23,842 nt of DNA from GCA-2862585 sp963991165 (GCA_963991165.1 CAXDOW010000023.1:1-23842); one strand, 5' to 3'. Shown: positions 7,119 through 14,804, counted from the first letter of the stretch. Translations and numbers: made by a program. The notes: generated from the letters alone by a model not told the origin.

Positions 7119-7817
7119 TTATTGACCGGTCAGTTTTTGAAAATAATTTTCGAGATTAATATTTTTCTTTTTGAGGTTCGCAATACGTTCATTAGCTACT
7201 ACATTCCCTTCATGAATAATAACTACACGGTCACACATTTTTTCGACTTCTGGCATAATATGGCTTGACAACATCACGGTTTTATCCTTGCCACAATCTT
7301 TTATTAGCTGTCGAATTTCAATCATTTGGTTGGGGTCAAGACCAGTAGTTGGTTCATCCAAAACTAATACTTGAGGATCGTGAATTAATGCAGCGGCAAG
7401 TCCTACTCTTTGACGGTAGCCCTTTGAAAGTTGACCAATACGTTTATGTTGCTCAGCACTAAGCCCTGTTTTTTCAATCATCAAAGAAACAGAATCGGAA
7501 GAACAAGCGTATAGCTTAGCTATAAATGAAAGATATTCTTTGACATACATTTCTGTATATAATGGATTGTGTTCAGGAAGGTAGCCAATGTTTTTTTTTA
7601 CGTTAGTATTTTCTTGATGAACGTTTTCATCACAAACTTCTACATGGCCATTATCGGCTGAAATATAGGCCGTAATAATTTTCATAAGTGTCGATTTGCC
7701 AGCTCCGTTAGGCCCCAAAAAGCCAAGTATTTCTCCTTTATTGACTGCAAAAGACACTTTGTTAAGTGCTAATTGAGAACCATATTGTTTGCTTACATTT
7801 TCTACTTTAATCGACAT
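7119..7817 (-). CDS. gldA: ABC transporter ATPase, GldA-like
   Basis: This 232-residue ABC ATPase has Walker A GPNGAGKS (35-42), the Q-loop context GYLPEHNPLY (78-87), signature LSKGYRQRVG (130-139), Walker B VLVLDEP (150-156) and H186. The Q-loop and signature text closely resemble GldA, the ATPase of the GldAFG transporter needed for gliding in flavobacteria. The protein is shorter than the roughly 300 residues I recall for GldA, ending in the LENYFQKLT motif usual for generic ABC ATPases, so a related exporter ATPase is possible. No gldF or gldG is adjacent. I chose the ATG at 7817. The frame opens at a TTG at 7835, but the family starts at MSI, and a TATCTTAG element overlaps the extra codons. 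It follows the ClpP-fold gene by 23 nt. Confidence 0.7.
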   Translation of the reverse strand: MSIKVENVSKQYGSQLALNKVSFAVNKGEILGFLGPNGAGKSTLMKIITAYISADNGHVEVCDENVHQENTNVKKNIGYLPEHNPLYTEMYVKEYLSFIAKLYACSSDSVSLMIEKTGLSAEQHKRIGQLSKGYRQRVGLAAALIHDPQVLVLDEPTTGLDPNQMIEIRQLIKDCGKDKTVMLSSHIMPEVEKMCDRVVIIHEGNVVANERIANLKKKNINLENYFQKLTGQ

Positions 7818-7821
7818 TTCG

Positions 7822-7829
7822 CTAAGATA
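7822..7829 (-). promoter_or_regulatory. -7-like box TATCTTAG before gldA
   Basis: TATCTTAG differs from TAnnTTTG at one position and ends 4 nt before the ATG at 7817, the same spacing seen at several other genes here. Because of the mismatch it is only a candidate. Confidence 0.3.
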
Positions 7830-7840
7830 AGGCAATTGTT

Positions 7841-8416
7841 TTATTTGCTTTGAAATTTATAGTATTCTATTTCTTCTTGTGTCATCCAGTGAATATCGTC
7901 GGCAGGGGCGGCTTCAAGCGTAAACCAATAAAAAGCAGTATCCACATCAATGTAATTGTAATAATCAAGAAACAAGTGATGGGCAGTATCCAATTTCGAC
8001 AAGTTATTTGCTTCAACTGTTCTGTCAGTCCATGAATGAACTCCAATTTTCGCTCCTTTTTCTATATGTCGATTTTGGCCGGATAGAAAAAAATCGACTC
8101 CTCCAGAAGCAATAACGGAAGTAGATGTTAAGACAGTCCTTAACTTGGCGTCATACACCATTCTTCCCATTTTTAAATTGTATTCATCATCTATGGAGCC
8201 AGGAACATCCATAAGAACAAGTGTAGTAATGTTGGGGTGTTTTTGAAGTGTTTTTTTTAATCGTTTATAGGCCTCCTTGCCCAATAAGCCATTTATTTCA
8301 ATAGTATGTTCTTTAACCTTAAATGTGGCAGTCCTTTCCCCATATTTTAAAAAATCTATTGTTGTGCAATGGCTTATTGAAAGGATGAAAAGGAAAACAA
8401 GGAATGTTTTTTTCAT
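7841..8416 (-). CDS. Exported ClpP/crotonase-fold protein
   Basis: This 191-residue protein starts with a signal sequence (hydrophobic 5-15). The Cys at 17 sits in SISHC, a poor lipobox because the residue before Cys is His, so lipidation is uncertain. The rest resembles the ClpP/SppA-like group of predicted periplasmic proteins. There is a strand with TTLVLMDVPGSIDDE (64-78), then TSTSVIASGGVDFFLSG (97-113), where S104 is the likely nucleophile, then a GAKIGVHSW segment (121-129) in which H127 would be the base. A serine hydrolase or peptidase role is an inference. It is probably co-transcribed with the downstream gldA-like gene and shares a compact divergent promoter region with rsgA. No specific function is known to me. 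Confidence 0.7.
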   Translation of the reverse strand: MKKTFLVFLFILSISHCTTIDFLKYGERTATFKVKEHTIEINGLLGKEAYKRLKKTLQKHPNITTLVLMDVPGSIDDEYNLKMGRMVYDAKLRTVLTSTSVIASGGVDFFLSGQNRHIEKGAKIGVHSWTDRTVEANNLSKLDTAHHLFLDYYNYIDVDTAFYWFTLEAAPADDIHWMTQEEIEYYKFQSK

Positions 8417-8441
8417 GTTTCACAAAATTAGAAAATCTCCT

Positions 8442-8449
8442 CAAATATA
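8442..8449 (-). promoter_or_regulatory. -7 box TATATTTG, ClpP-fold gene
   Basis: A minus-strand TATATTTG lies 25 nt before the ATG at 8416. A TTG at 8472-8470 lies 20 nt upstream, inside the start of rsgA, giving a TTG-N20-TAnnTTTG promoter. Confidence 0.65.
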
Positions 8450-8454
8450 GATTG

Positions 8455-8462
8455 TATATTTG
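8455..8462 (+). promoter_or_regulatory. -7 box TATATTTG of rsgA
   Basis: TATATTTG ends 4 nt before the rsgA ATG at 8467. It is the mirror image of the divergent box at 8442-8449, with 5 nt between. The spacing implies an almost leaderless rsgA mRNA. Confidence 0.6.
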
Positions 8463-8466
8463 TTCT

Positions 8467-9396
8467 ATGCAAGGGATAGTGGTAAAATCAACAGGAAGCT
8501 GGTATACTGTAAAAACCGATGACCATCAACTTTTAGATTGCAGAATACCAGGTAAGTTTCGATTAAATGGTATTAAAAGTACCAATCCCGTGGTAGTAGG
8601 CGATGTTGTGAAAGTGAAAAAAGAAGATCATTCATTTTTGATTGAAGAAATCTTTGACCGAAAAAATTATATTGTTAGAAAATCGGTTAATTTATCAAAA
8701 CAAACGCATATCATAGCATCGAATGTAGATCAAGCTATTTTGATGATTACAATTCAGCGTCCTGTTACTACGACTGGATTCATCGATCGCTTTTTAGTAT
8801 CAGCTAGGGCGTATGATATTAAGGTCGTATTGTTGTTTAATAAAGTTGATGTTTACGATACATCGGCACTTAATCAGTTAAAGGAAATGATGGCCATCTA
8901 CAGTCGTATCGGCTATATCTGTTTGTCGTGCAGTGTGCAGACCGACGACTTGTCAGAAATCAAGTTGGAAATGAAAGGCAAAACGAATGTCATTTGTGGT
9001 CACTCTGGGGTTGGAAAGTCAACCCTATTGAATATGATGCAAGCTAATTTAGAGATTGCTACAAATGACATTTCAGAATCGTATCAACAAGGTCAACATA
9101 CTACTACTTTTTCTCAATTATATGAACTCGATTTTGGGGCATCAGTGATAGACACGCCTGGTGTAAAGGGGTTTGGATTGGTTGAGATAGAGGATACCGA
9201 ATTAGCCGACTATTTTCCTGAATTTTTGGCCTTAAAGCAAAATTGTAAGTACCATAATTGTATTCATGTTAACGAACCATCCTGTGCCGTTAAAAAGGCA
9301 TTAGAAAACAATCAAATTGCTTGGCATCGTTACTCCAATTATCTCCAAATGCTAGAACAAGACGATGAAAATTTTAGGGTAAATAAATATATATGA
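8467..9396 (+). CDS. rsgA: Ribosome small subunit GTPase RsgA
   Basis: RsgA (YjeQ) checks late 30S assembly. The 309-residue protein has the family layout: an N-terminal OB fold (about 1-70), then a circularly permuted GTPase with G4 NKVD (125-128) ahead of G1 GHSGVGKST (178-186) and G3 DTPG (229-232). A C-terminal zinc site is formed by C260, C265, H267 and C273. I place the start at the ATG 8467 giving MQGIVVKSTG. The frame is open back to an ATG at 8404, but that start lies upstream of the TATATTTG box and adds a non-conserved Cys-rich leader. Its TGA overlaps the dtd ATG by 4 nt. Confidence 0.96.
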   Translation: MQGIVVKSTGSWYTVKTDDHQLLDCRIPGKFRLNGIKSTNPVVVGDVVKVKKEDHSFLIEEIFDRKNYIVRKSVNLSKQTHIIASNVDQAILMITIQRPVTTTGFIDRFLVSARAYDIKVVLLFNKVDVYDTSALNQLKEMMAIYSRIGYICLSCSVQTDDLSEIKLEMKGKTNVICGHSGVGKSTLLNMMQANLEIATNDISESYQQGQHTTTFSQLYELDFGASVIDTPGVKGFGLVEIEDTELADYFPEFLALKQNCKYHNCIHVNEPSCAVKKALENNQIAWHRYSNYLQMLEQDDENFRVNKYI

Positions 9397-9845
9397 GAGT
9401 AGTTATTCAACGTGTGTTACAGGCCTCTGTGAGCATTCAACAAAAGGTACATAGTCAAATAAGTAATGGTCTTTTGTTATTGGTAGGATTTGAACAACAA
9501 GATACTGTTGAAGATATCAATTGGCTGTCAAATAAAATTTCTAAATTACGCATTTTTAATGATGAAAAAGGGCAAATGAATCAATCTGTCATAGACATTG
9601 AAGGTCAAATTTTGGTGGTCAGCCAATTTACCTTACATGCTAAGACAAAGAAAGGAAATAGACCATCATTTATTCTGGCCGCTAAGCCCGAAAAAGCCAA
9701 AGTATTCTATCAACAGTTTATCCATCAACTTTCAAAAGATACGGGTTTAAACATAAAGACTGGGGAATTTGGAGCAGATATGCAAATCTCTCTATGCAAT
9801 TCAGGTCCAGTAACCATATTAATCGATTCAAAAAACAGAGAATAA
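9393..9845 (+). CDS. dtd: D-aminoacyl-tRNA deacylase
   Basis: Dtd cleaves D-amino acids, and misattached glycine, from tRNA. The 150-residue protein starts MRVVIQRVLQASV and carries both signature motifs: SQFTL (77-81) with the catalytic Thr, and NSGPVT (136-141), which holds the cross-subunit Gly-cisPro pair that enforces chiral selection. Length is normal for the family. It overlaps rsgA by 4 nt upstream and the MazG-like gene by 1 nt downstream, so the three should be made from one mRNA. Confidence 0.97.
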   Translation: MRVVIQRVLQASVSIQQKVHSQISNGLLLLVGFEQQDTVEDINWLSNKISKLRIFNDEKGQMNQSVIDIEGQILVVSQFTLHAKTKKGNRPSFILAAKPEKAKVFYQQFIHQLSKDTGLNIKTGEFGADMQISLCNSGPVTILIDSKNRE

Positions 9846-10168
9846 TGCCAATCAGTGAATTACAAAAAATTGTTGATCAATGGATTAGCCAGTACGGAGT
9901 TCGTTACTTTGATGAGCTTACTAATATGGCCATACTAAGTGAGGAAGTAGGCGAGGTAGCCCGTATCATAGCCCGACGCTATGGAGAACAATCGTTTAAA
10001 GACAATGATAATAGTGATTTGGGAGAAGAGTTAGCGGATGTTCTTTTCGTAATTCTATGCTTAGCTAACCAAACAAAAACTGATTTACAAAGTGCTTTTG
10101 ATAATAAAATGAAACTAAAATCTATTCGCGATAAACAAAGGCATTTATCCAATAAAAAATTAAGATAA
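9845..10168 (+). CDS. MazG-like nucleotide pyrophosphohydrolase
   Basis: A 107-residue single-domain member of the all-alpha NTP pyrophosphohydrolase superfamily. The metal-binding motifs are E33-E34-x-x-E37 in LSEEVGEVAR and E62-x-x-D65 in EELADVLF. Such small MazG-type enzymes hydrolyse (d)NTPs, often aberrant ones, to the monophosphate. I chose the ATG at 9845, which overlaps the dtd stop by one base and gives MPISELQKIV. The frame is open further upstream to 9794, but that would run deep into dtd. Clustering with dtd suggests a shared clean-up theme, though this may only be operon history. Confidence 0.9.
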   Translation: MPISELQKIVDQWISQYGVRYFDELTNMAILSEEVGEVARIIARRYGEQSFKDNDNSDLGEELADVLFVILCLANQTKTDLQSAFDNKMKLKSIRDKQRHLSNKKLR

Positions 10169-10238
10169 TCAGTTTTTTTATGCGATACTTGAAACAATAG
10201 TTTTTTATATTCGTAAAAGAATGTGAATCAACCAATCT

Positions 10239-10246
10239 TATGTTTG
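10239..10246 (+). promoter_or_regulatory. -7 box TATGTTTG
   Basis: TATGTTTG ends 2 nt before the ATG at 10249. A near-match TATATTCG lies at 10206-10213 and would give a leader of about 30 nt, so which one is used is open. Confidence 0.4.
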
Positions 10247-10248
10247 TC

Positions 10249-10623
10249 ATGAAAGAAAAACTAACCATTAACTATTCAAAACGCTATAAAAGTACTTTCT
10301 TGCTAATCACTTTTTGCATGTTGTCGCTATACCTTGTGGTAAATCAGTCGTTAATTTTTTTAATCATATTCTTCAACTTAATGTACGTTTATTTGAGGTA
10401 CCTCAAAGGGCCACTACTTACTTTTGAAGACGGATTTATTTATTATTCCGCATTATTTTCAAAAGCAATAGCCATTCAAAATGGTATTCGTTTTACATTA
10501 GATAACAAAAAAATAGTTTTCCAAACGAATGATGAACTCCTGTCAATAAAGTCAATTTTGATTGATAAAGACGATAAACTTCAAATTTTGAAGTATTTGA
10601 AAGAGGGAAATCTTGAAAAATAA
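10249..10623 (+). CDS. Small membrane protein, unknown function
   Basis: A 124-residue protein with two adjacent hydrophobic segments (about 13-31 and 34-50) that should form a membrane hairpin. A soluble domain rich in beta strands and ending in a short helix follows (about 55-120). This layout recalls small two-TM proteins with a PH-like cytoplasmic domain, but I do not recognise the family. I use the ATG at 10249. The ATG at 10240 lies within the TATGTTTG box and adds only three residues. The gene is 80 nt after the MazG-like gene and may be read from its own promoter. Its stop is 10 nt from the end of the convergent bioB. Confidence 0.7.
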   Translation: MKEKLTINYSKRYKSTFLLITFCMLSLYLVVNQSLIFLIIFFNLMYVYLRYLKGPLLTFEDGFIYYSALFSKAIAIQNGIRFTLDNKKIVFQTNDELLSIKSILIDKDDKLQILKYLKEGNLEK

Positions 10624-10633
10624 ACTCTACAAA

Positions 10634-11719
10634 TTATTTTGAGACCTTAGCTTTTTCTTTAGCTCGTTCGTTTCGTTCTATTTTGTGGGACGGCCTGTTC
10701 CATTTAACATTGCCTCTAGTTGATAGGCAGTTCTTATAGCTTTCTTTTATTAAAGGTTGCTCACTGTCGGCAAAAGGCTGTTTGGGAGTGATGCCCAAAG
10801 TATCAAATAACTTCATGTCGTTATTGATGTCAGGGTTTGGGGTAGTCAATAATTTGTCTCCAGCAAAAATGGACGATGCTCCAGCCATGAAACAAAGCGC
10901 TTGGCCTTCATCGGTCATTTCTGTTCTACCTGCTGATAGGCGAACAACGGCTTTAGGCATAACGATTCGTGTGGTGGCTACCATACGTACCATATCCCAA
11001 ATAGAAGTTGTTTTTTGGTCTTCAAGTGGGGTGCCTTCAACGGCCACTAATGCATTAATTGGAACGGACTTTGGTTGTGGATTCATATTAGCTAGGGTGA
11101 CAAGCATATTACAACGATCTTCATCGGTTTCTCCCATACCAATAATTCCGCCCGAGCAAACACTAATTCCAGCTTTTGAAGCATTATCGATGGTTTTGAG
11201 GCGATCTTGATAATCTCGTGTGGAAATAATTTCTTTATAATGTTCTTCCGATGTGTCCAAATTGTGATTGTAGGCATAAAGTCCAGCATCAGCTAGGCGT
11301 TGGGCTTGTTCTTCCGTCATCATACCAAGAGTGCAACAAACTTCCATTTCTAGATTATTGACGGTCTTTACCATTTCTAAAACTTGATCGAATTCTGCGT
11401 TGTTTTGAATATTTCGCCAAGCTGCACCCATGCACAGTCTTGAAGAACCATTAGCTTTTGCTCTCAAAGCCTGTGCTTTTACATGAGAAACTGACATTAA
11501 GTCGTTTGTTTCTATATCTGTATGGTAGCGTGCTGCTTGTGGACAATAGCCACAATCTTCAGGACAGCCGCCTGTTTTGATGGATAGAAGCGTACTAATT
11601 TGAACTTCTAAGGGGTTGTGGTGTAGTCGGTGAGTTTGTGCTGCTTCAAAAATTAATGCCATTAAGGGCTTATTGTAAATCTCTAACACATTTTGTAATG
11701 TCCAGCTCGTATTGCTCAT
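10634..11719 (-). CDS. bioB: Biotin synthase
   Basis: BioB is the radical-SAM enzyme that inserts sulfur into dethiobiotin. The 361-residue protein has the [4Fe-4S] motif C52-x3-C56-x2-C59 (GGCPEDCGYC). The ligands of the sulfur-donating [2Fe-2S] cluster are all present: C96, C128, C188 and R260. The C-terminus is a basic tail (ERAKEKAKVSK). I start at the ATG 11719 giving MSNTSWTLQNV, as in the family. The frame is open to a TTG at 11740, but that codon lies inside a TATATTTG box. It is the last gene of the biotin cluster, 30 nt after the ketosynthase gene. Confidence 0.97.
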   Translation of the reverse strand: MSNTSWTLQNVLEIYNKPLMALIFEAAQTHRLHHNPLEVQISTLLSIKTGGCPEDCGYCPQAARYHTDIETNDLMSVSHVKAQALRAKANGSSRLCMGAAWRNIQNNAEFDQVLEMVKTVNNLEMEVCCTLGMMTEEQAQRLADAGLYAYNHNLDTSEEHYKEIISTRDYQDRLKTIDNASKAGISVCSGGIIGMGETDEDRCNMLVTLANMNPQPKSVPINALVAVEGTPLEDQKTTSIWDMVRMVATTRIVMPKAVVRLSAGRTEMTDEGQALCFMAGASSIFAGDKLLTTPNPDINNDMKLFDTLGITPKQPFADSEQPLIKESYKNCLSTRGNVKWNRPSHKIERNERAKEKAKVSK

Positions 11720-11737
11720 AACGTATTGTTTAGCTAA

Positions 11738-11745
11738 CAAATATA
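11738..11745 (-). promoter_or_regulatory. -7 box TATATTTG of bioB
   Basis: A minus-strand TATATTTG lies just after the stop codon of the ketosynthase gene and 18 nt before the bioB ATG, so bioB can probably be transcribed on its own. No TTG at normal spacing is seen. Confidence 0.5.
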
Positions 11746-11749
11746 GACT

Positions 11750-12916
11750 TTAATCTGCTTTTTGAACGATTATACTAACCGCATTTCCACCAAATCCAAC
11801 GGCATTAATTAAGACTGTTTTTGGTTTTATCTCAGTCTTTTGACAAACCTTCGTTTCATAGGGAAATGATACGGTAGATTCTCGATGTATCATTTCTAGA
11901 GCTAAATCTAAGCTCAACCCTCCTGATGCCCCAAGAGTATGGCCTGTGTGGTGTTTCGTACTAATGATATGAGGAGTATCTTTCCCAAAAATTGATTCAA
12001 CTGCTTTAAGCTCTGCTTGATCACCTTGAATGGTACCAGGAGCGTGCATGACAATAACATCAATGTCTATTGTAGGATGATTAGCCAATGCCATTTTCAT
12101 GCTTTTCTGAAGACAATCTGCATTCGCTGACAAAGAGGCTGGATGTTCTATTTGTTCGGTACCATAGCCTATGCCAATAATTTTAGCAAGGGCTTTTTGT
12201 CCTTTATCTCTTTCTAAGCAAAAACTAGCTGCTCCTTCTCCCAATATCATGGTGTTTTTAGTGGCCTTTGTTTTTAAAGGGCAACAATACCAATTGGTTG
12301 TTTCTTGACTGTAGATGCCCAAAGCACGCATTTGTGCTACTGTAAAGTCAGTTAGAGGTGCTTCCGATCCTCCAATAATAAATTTTTCTGCCATTTGACT
12401 ATTTATCCAGGCACAAGCGTTTAAAACGGCATGAAGTGCTGTACTGCATGTAATGGAATGAGATAAACTAATTCCTTTTATGCCCAAATCAAAAGCTACC
12501 CAAGACGAAATATTGCCTAATGTTGTGGTTGGTGAAACTAAAGGTGACATCCTTTTTTTAGGTGATGTAAAGAAGTGTTGGTAGTATTTTTCAAATAATT
12601 GTGTAGCTCCTCTCGATGATCCAAAATTTACACCTACCTCTGAAAGAGATTCCCAGTGGCTTTGTTGGAGTGCTTTTCGTGCAGTCAAAATAGCCATCAG
12701 CACACTATTATCTAATTTTCTAAAAGACAGATGTTCTTTTCTCAATTCATCAATCAATAGACGGTCTTGTTCTCTGAGTCTACCTGTCGGCGTGTCTTGA
12801 TCATTAAAACAGCACATTGAAAGTTGATGATGATTACTCTGGTATGTTTGCCATATAGAGTTTGTCTCAAAACCCAAAGATGAAATACTGCTTTTTGATG
12901 TGATGACAATAGACAT
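11750..12916 (-). CDS. Beta-ketoacyl synthase in biotin cluster
   Basis: A 388-residue condensing enzyme of the KAS I/II (FabB/FabF) type. The active-site Cys is C157 (SITCSTALHA). The two histidines are H291 (MHAPGTIQGD) and H326 in K321-x4-GH (KHHTGHTLGASGG). The glycine-rich NAVGFGG (371-377) closes the site. All catalytic residues are intact, so it should condense an acyl thioester with malonyl-ACP. It is a little shorter than FabF and has diverged from it, e.g. APGT for the usual TGT after the first His. It sits between bioA and bioB, 14 nt after bioA. With no bioC or bioH nearby, a role in making the pimeloyl chain is an attractive inference. It is not a BioZ-type KAS III. Confidence 0.88.
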   Translation of the reverse strand: MSIVITSKSSISSLGFETNSIWQTYQSNHHQLSMCCFNDQDTPTGRLREQDRLLIDELRKEHLSFRKLDNSVLMAILTARKALQQSHWESLSEVGVNFGSSRGATQLFEKYYQHFFTSPKKRMSPLVSPTTTLGNISSWVAFDLGIKGISLSHSITCSTALHAVLNACAWINSQMAEKFIIGGSEAPLTDFTVAQMRALGIYSQETTNWYCCPLKTKATKNTMILGEGAASFCLERDKGQKALAKIIGIGYGTEQIEHPASLSANADCLQKSMKMALANHPTIDIDVIVMHAPGTIQGDQAELKAVESIFGKDTPHIISTKHHTGHTLGASGGLSLDLALEMIHRESTVSFPYETKVCQKTEIKPKTVLINAVGFGGNAVSIIVQKAD

Positions 12917-12920
12917 AAAT

Positions 12921-12928
12921 CAAAGATA
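12921..12928 (-). promoter_or_regulatory. -7 box TATCTTTG of ketosynthase gene
   Basis: A minus-strand TATCTTTG begins 2 nt after the bioA stop codon and ends 4 nt before the ketosynthase ATG at 12916. This would be an internal, near-leaderless promoter in the biotin cluster. No TTG is found at 17-23 nt. Confidence 0.5.
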
Positions 12929-12930
12929 CG

Positions 12931-14193
12931 TTATTGTAGTTTGTTTAAGGCACTTCGTATGCTGGAATACACTTTATTTAACTCCTTTTTGGTAATACAA
13001 TAGGGCGGTAAGATATAAACTACATTTCCTAATGGACGCAAAATAAGTCCGTCATCTAAAAAATGACTGTAAAGCATATTTTTAAGTTGACTCAAATAGC
13101 CCTTTTCGCCGGCCTCAATTTCTAGTGCTAATATGGTGCCGCACTGACGAACTTCTTTTAACACAGGATGAGTATTTATTTGCTGAGCAAATTGTTGATG
13201 TTGTTCTATAATTGAAGAAATTTGATTTTGACATTCTTTACTTTCCAATAGTTCCAAGCTAGCCAATGATGCGGCACAACCAAGCGGATTTGCTGTAAAA
13301 GAATGCCCATGAAGAAAGGCATTGTTGAGGTCATGACCTAAAAATGAGTCATAGATTTCTTGCGTGCATGTGGTTAAAGAAATGGGTAATGTGCCACCTG
13401 ATAGACTTTTTGAAAGACACATAAAATCGACCTTGTTTTTTAGTTGGTTGCAAGCAAAAAAAGTACCCGTTCGGCCAAAGCCGGTCATCACTTCATCGGC
13501 AATGCATAATATGTCGGACTGACGACAACAATCCAACATCTTATCTAAAATGCTTTTGGAGTACATTCTCATTCCAGAAGCTCCTTGAACCAAGGGTTCG
13601 AATATAAAACAGGCAACGTCATTTTGTGCTATGGCATCTTTTAGAGCTTTCAAAGTGCTTGCTTCATCTTTGGGAAAAGGCAAGTATTCCACTTTAAATA
13701 AGTAGTCGTTGAAATGTGCCGAAAAAACACTTTTACCACTTACCGACATTGCTCCAAAGGTTTCTCCATGATAACCGCCTTCAAGGGCTAAAATACGTGG
13801 GCGTTTTTGACCTTTATTTCGCCAATATTGAATACTCATTTTTAGAGCTATTTCAACAGCTGATGAACCATCGCCTGAAAAGAAAAATTTAGACTGATTG
13901 GAGGGAAGATGATGACTTAATTTACGGCATAAGTCGGTGGCAGGTTGATGGGTAAAACCAGCAAATAATACATGCTCAAGAGTAGCCAATTGTTGGCTTA
14001 CTTTTTGGGCAATGTAAGGATGACTATGACCATGAATATTGACCCACCAGGAAGAAATAGCATCAATATATTCTTTTCCTTTTTCGTCGTACAAACAACT
14101 TCCTTTTCCTTTAACTATGGGTATGGGTGAAGCGTGTTGCATCTGAGTAAATGGATGCCATATATATTCTTTATCGTCTTTAGAAATACTCAT
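12931..14193 (-). CDS. bioA: DAPA aminotransferase BioA
   Basis: BioA transfers an amino group, classically from SAM, to 7-keto-8-aminopelargonate. The 420-residue class III aminotransferase shows IWHPFTQM (11-18) and SSWWVNIHGH (47-56) at the substrate site, GDGSSAVE (107-114) for PLP phosphate, ADEVMTGFGRTG (232-243), and the Schiff-base lysine K262 in SKSLSGG. The HPFTQM and SSWW motifs separate it from related omega-aminotransferases. Its ATG overlaps the bioD TGA by 4 nt, so translation is probably coupled. Confidence 0.96.
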   Translation of the reverse strand: MSISKDDKEYIWHPFTQMQHASPIPIVKGKGSCLYDEKGKEYIDAISSWWVNIHGHSHPYIAQKVSQQLATLEHVLFAGFTHQPATDLCRKLSHHLPSNQSKFFFSGDGSSAVEIALKMSIQYWRNKGQKRPRILALEGGYHGETFGAMSVSGKSVFSAHFNDYLFKVEYLPFPKDEASTLKALKDAIAQNDVACFIFEPLVQGASGMRMYSKSILDKMLDCCRQSDILCIADEVMTGFGRTGTFFACNQLKNKVDFMCLSKSLSGGTLPISLTTCTQEIYDSFLGHDLNNAFLHGHSFTANPLGCAASLASLELLESKECQNQISSIIEQHQQFAQQINTHPVLKEVRQCGTILALEIEAGEKGYLSQLKNMLYSHFLDDGLILRPLGNVVYILPPYCITKKELNKVYSSIRSALNKLQ

Positions 14194-14804
14194 TCTATAT
14201 TTTTTTTAATTTCTAGAGCAACTTTTTTAATGGTTTGTTTGCTAAGCTTTGGAAGGGTCGGAATTCTACCTAAAAAAGGAATTTTTGTCTTTGATAAAAT
14301 AATGTGCTCAGTTTGGTGGTTCTCAGAACCATTGAATAGAATTCCCTTTATGGGAATATGCCTCTTTTTTAGCGCTTCAATACTTAGAAGAGTATGATTG
14401 ATACTGCCTAAATAATGTTGGCTAACCAAAATAACTTGTACTTTAAGTTGTTCAATTAAATCAATAATACAATCTTGCTCATTAAGCGGAACTAATAAAC
14501 CGCCAGCCCCCTCAATTATTAAGGAGTTAGTTGTATTGGGTTGTTTTATATTTTCTATCTCAATAGAAAGTCCCTCTTTTTTAGCGGCAGCGTGAGGCGA
14601 CATGGGTGTTGTTAAGCGGTAGCTTTCTTGGTGGAACTGACTTATTGAATTTGAAACAAGGGCTTTTACTTTGTCCGTATCGCTATGGTCTAAATCGCCT
14701 GCTTGTATGGGTTTCCAATAATCAGCTTCTAAGGCCTCAGTAAGTATAGCCGATGCAATTGTTTTTCCAATTTCTGTACCGATACCTGAAACAAAATACG
14801 TCAT
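14190..14804 (-). CDS. bioD: Dethiobiotin synthetase
   Basis: BioD closes the ureido ring of dethiobiotin using CO2 and ATP. The 204-residue protein has the P-loop GTEIGKT (9-15), the substrate-side WKPIQAG (30-36), SPHAAA (69-74) and the EGAGGLLVPL segment (98-107). I start at the ATG 14804, which forms a 4-nt ATGA overlap with the bioF stop and puts the P-loop at the normal distance from the N-terminus. The frame is open to 14828 inside bioF, but those residues are not family-like. Confidence 0.95.
   Translation of the reverse strand: MTYFVSGIGTEIGKTIASAILTEALEADYWKPIQAGDLDHSDTDKVKALVSNSISQFHQESYRLTTPMSPHAAAKKEGLSIEIENIKQPNTTNSLIIEGAGGLLVPLNEQDCIIDLIEQLKVQVILVSQHYLGSINHTLLSIEALKKRHIPIKGILFNGSENHQTEHIILSKTKIPFLGRIPTLPKLSKQTIKKVALEIKKNIE

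Noticed and set aside
7125..7134. Palindrome TGACCGGTCA at the end of gldA as an operator
   Set aside because: It lies within the last codons of the gene and is far from any start site. It is most likely coding sequence.
11719..11740. Upstream TTG start for bioB
   Set aside because: The TTG lies inside the TATATTTG box and the extra residues are not family-like. The ATG at 11719 fits BioB.
11750..12916. Naming the ketosynthase bioZ or fabF
   Set aside because: BioZ is a KAS III, while this is a KAS I/II. It is too divergent and too clearly tied to the biotin cluster to call the housekeeping FabF.
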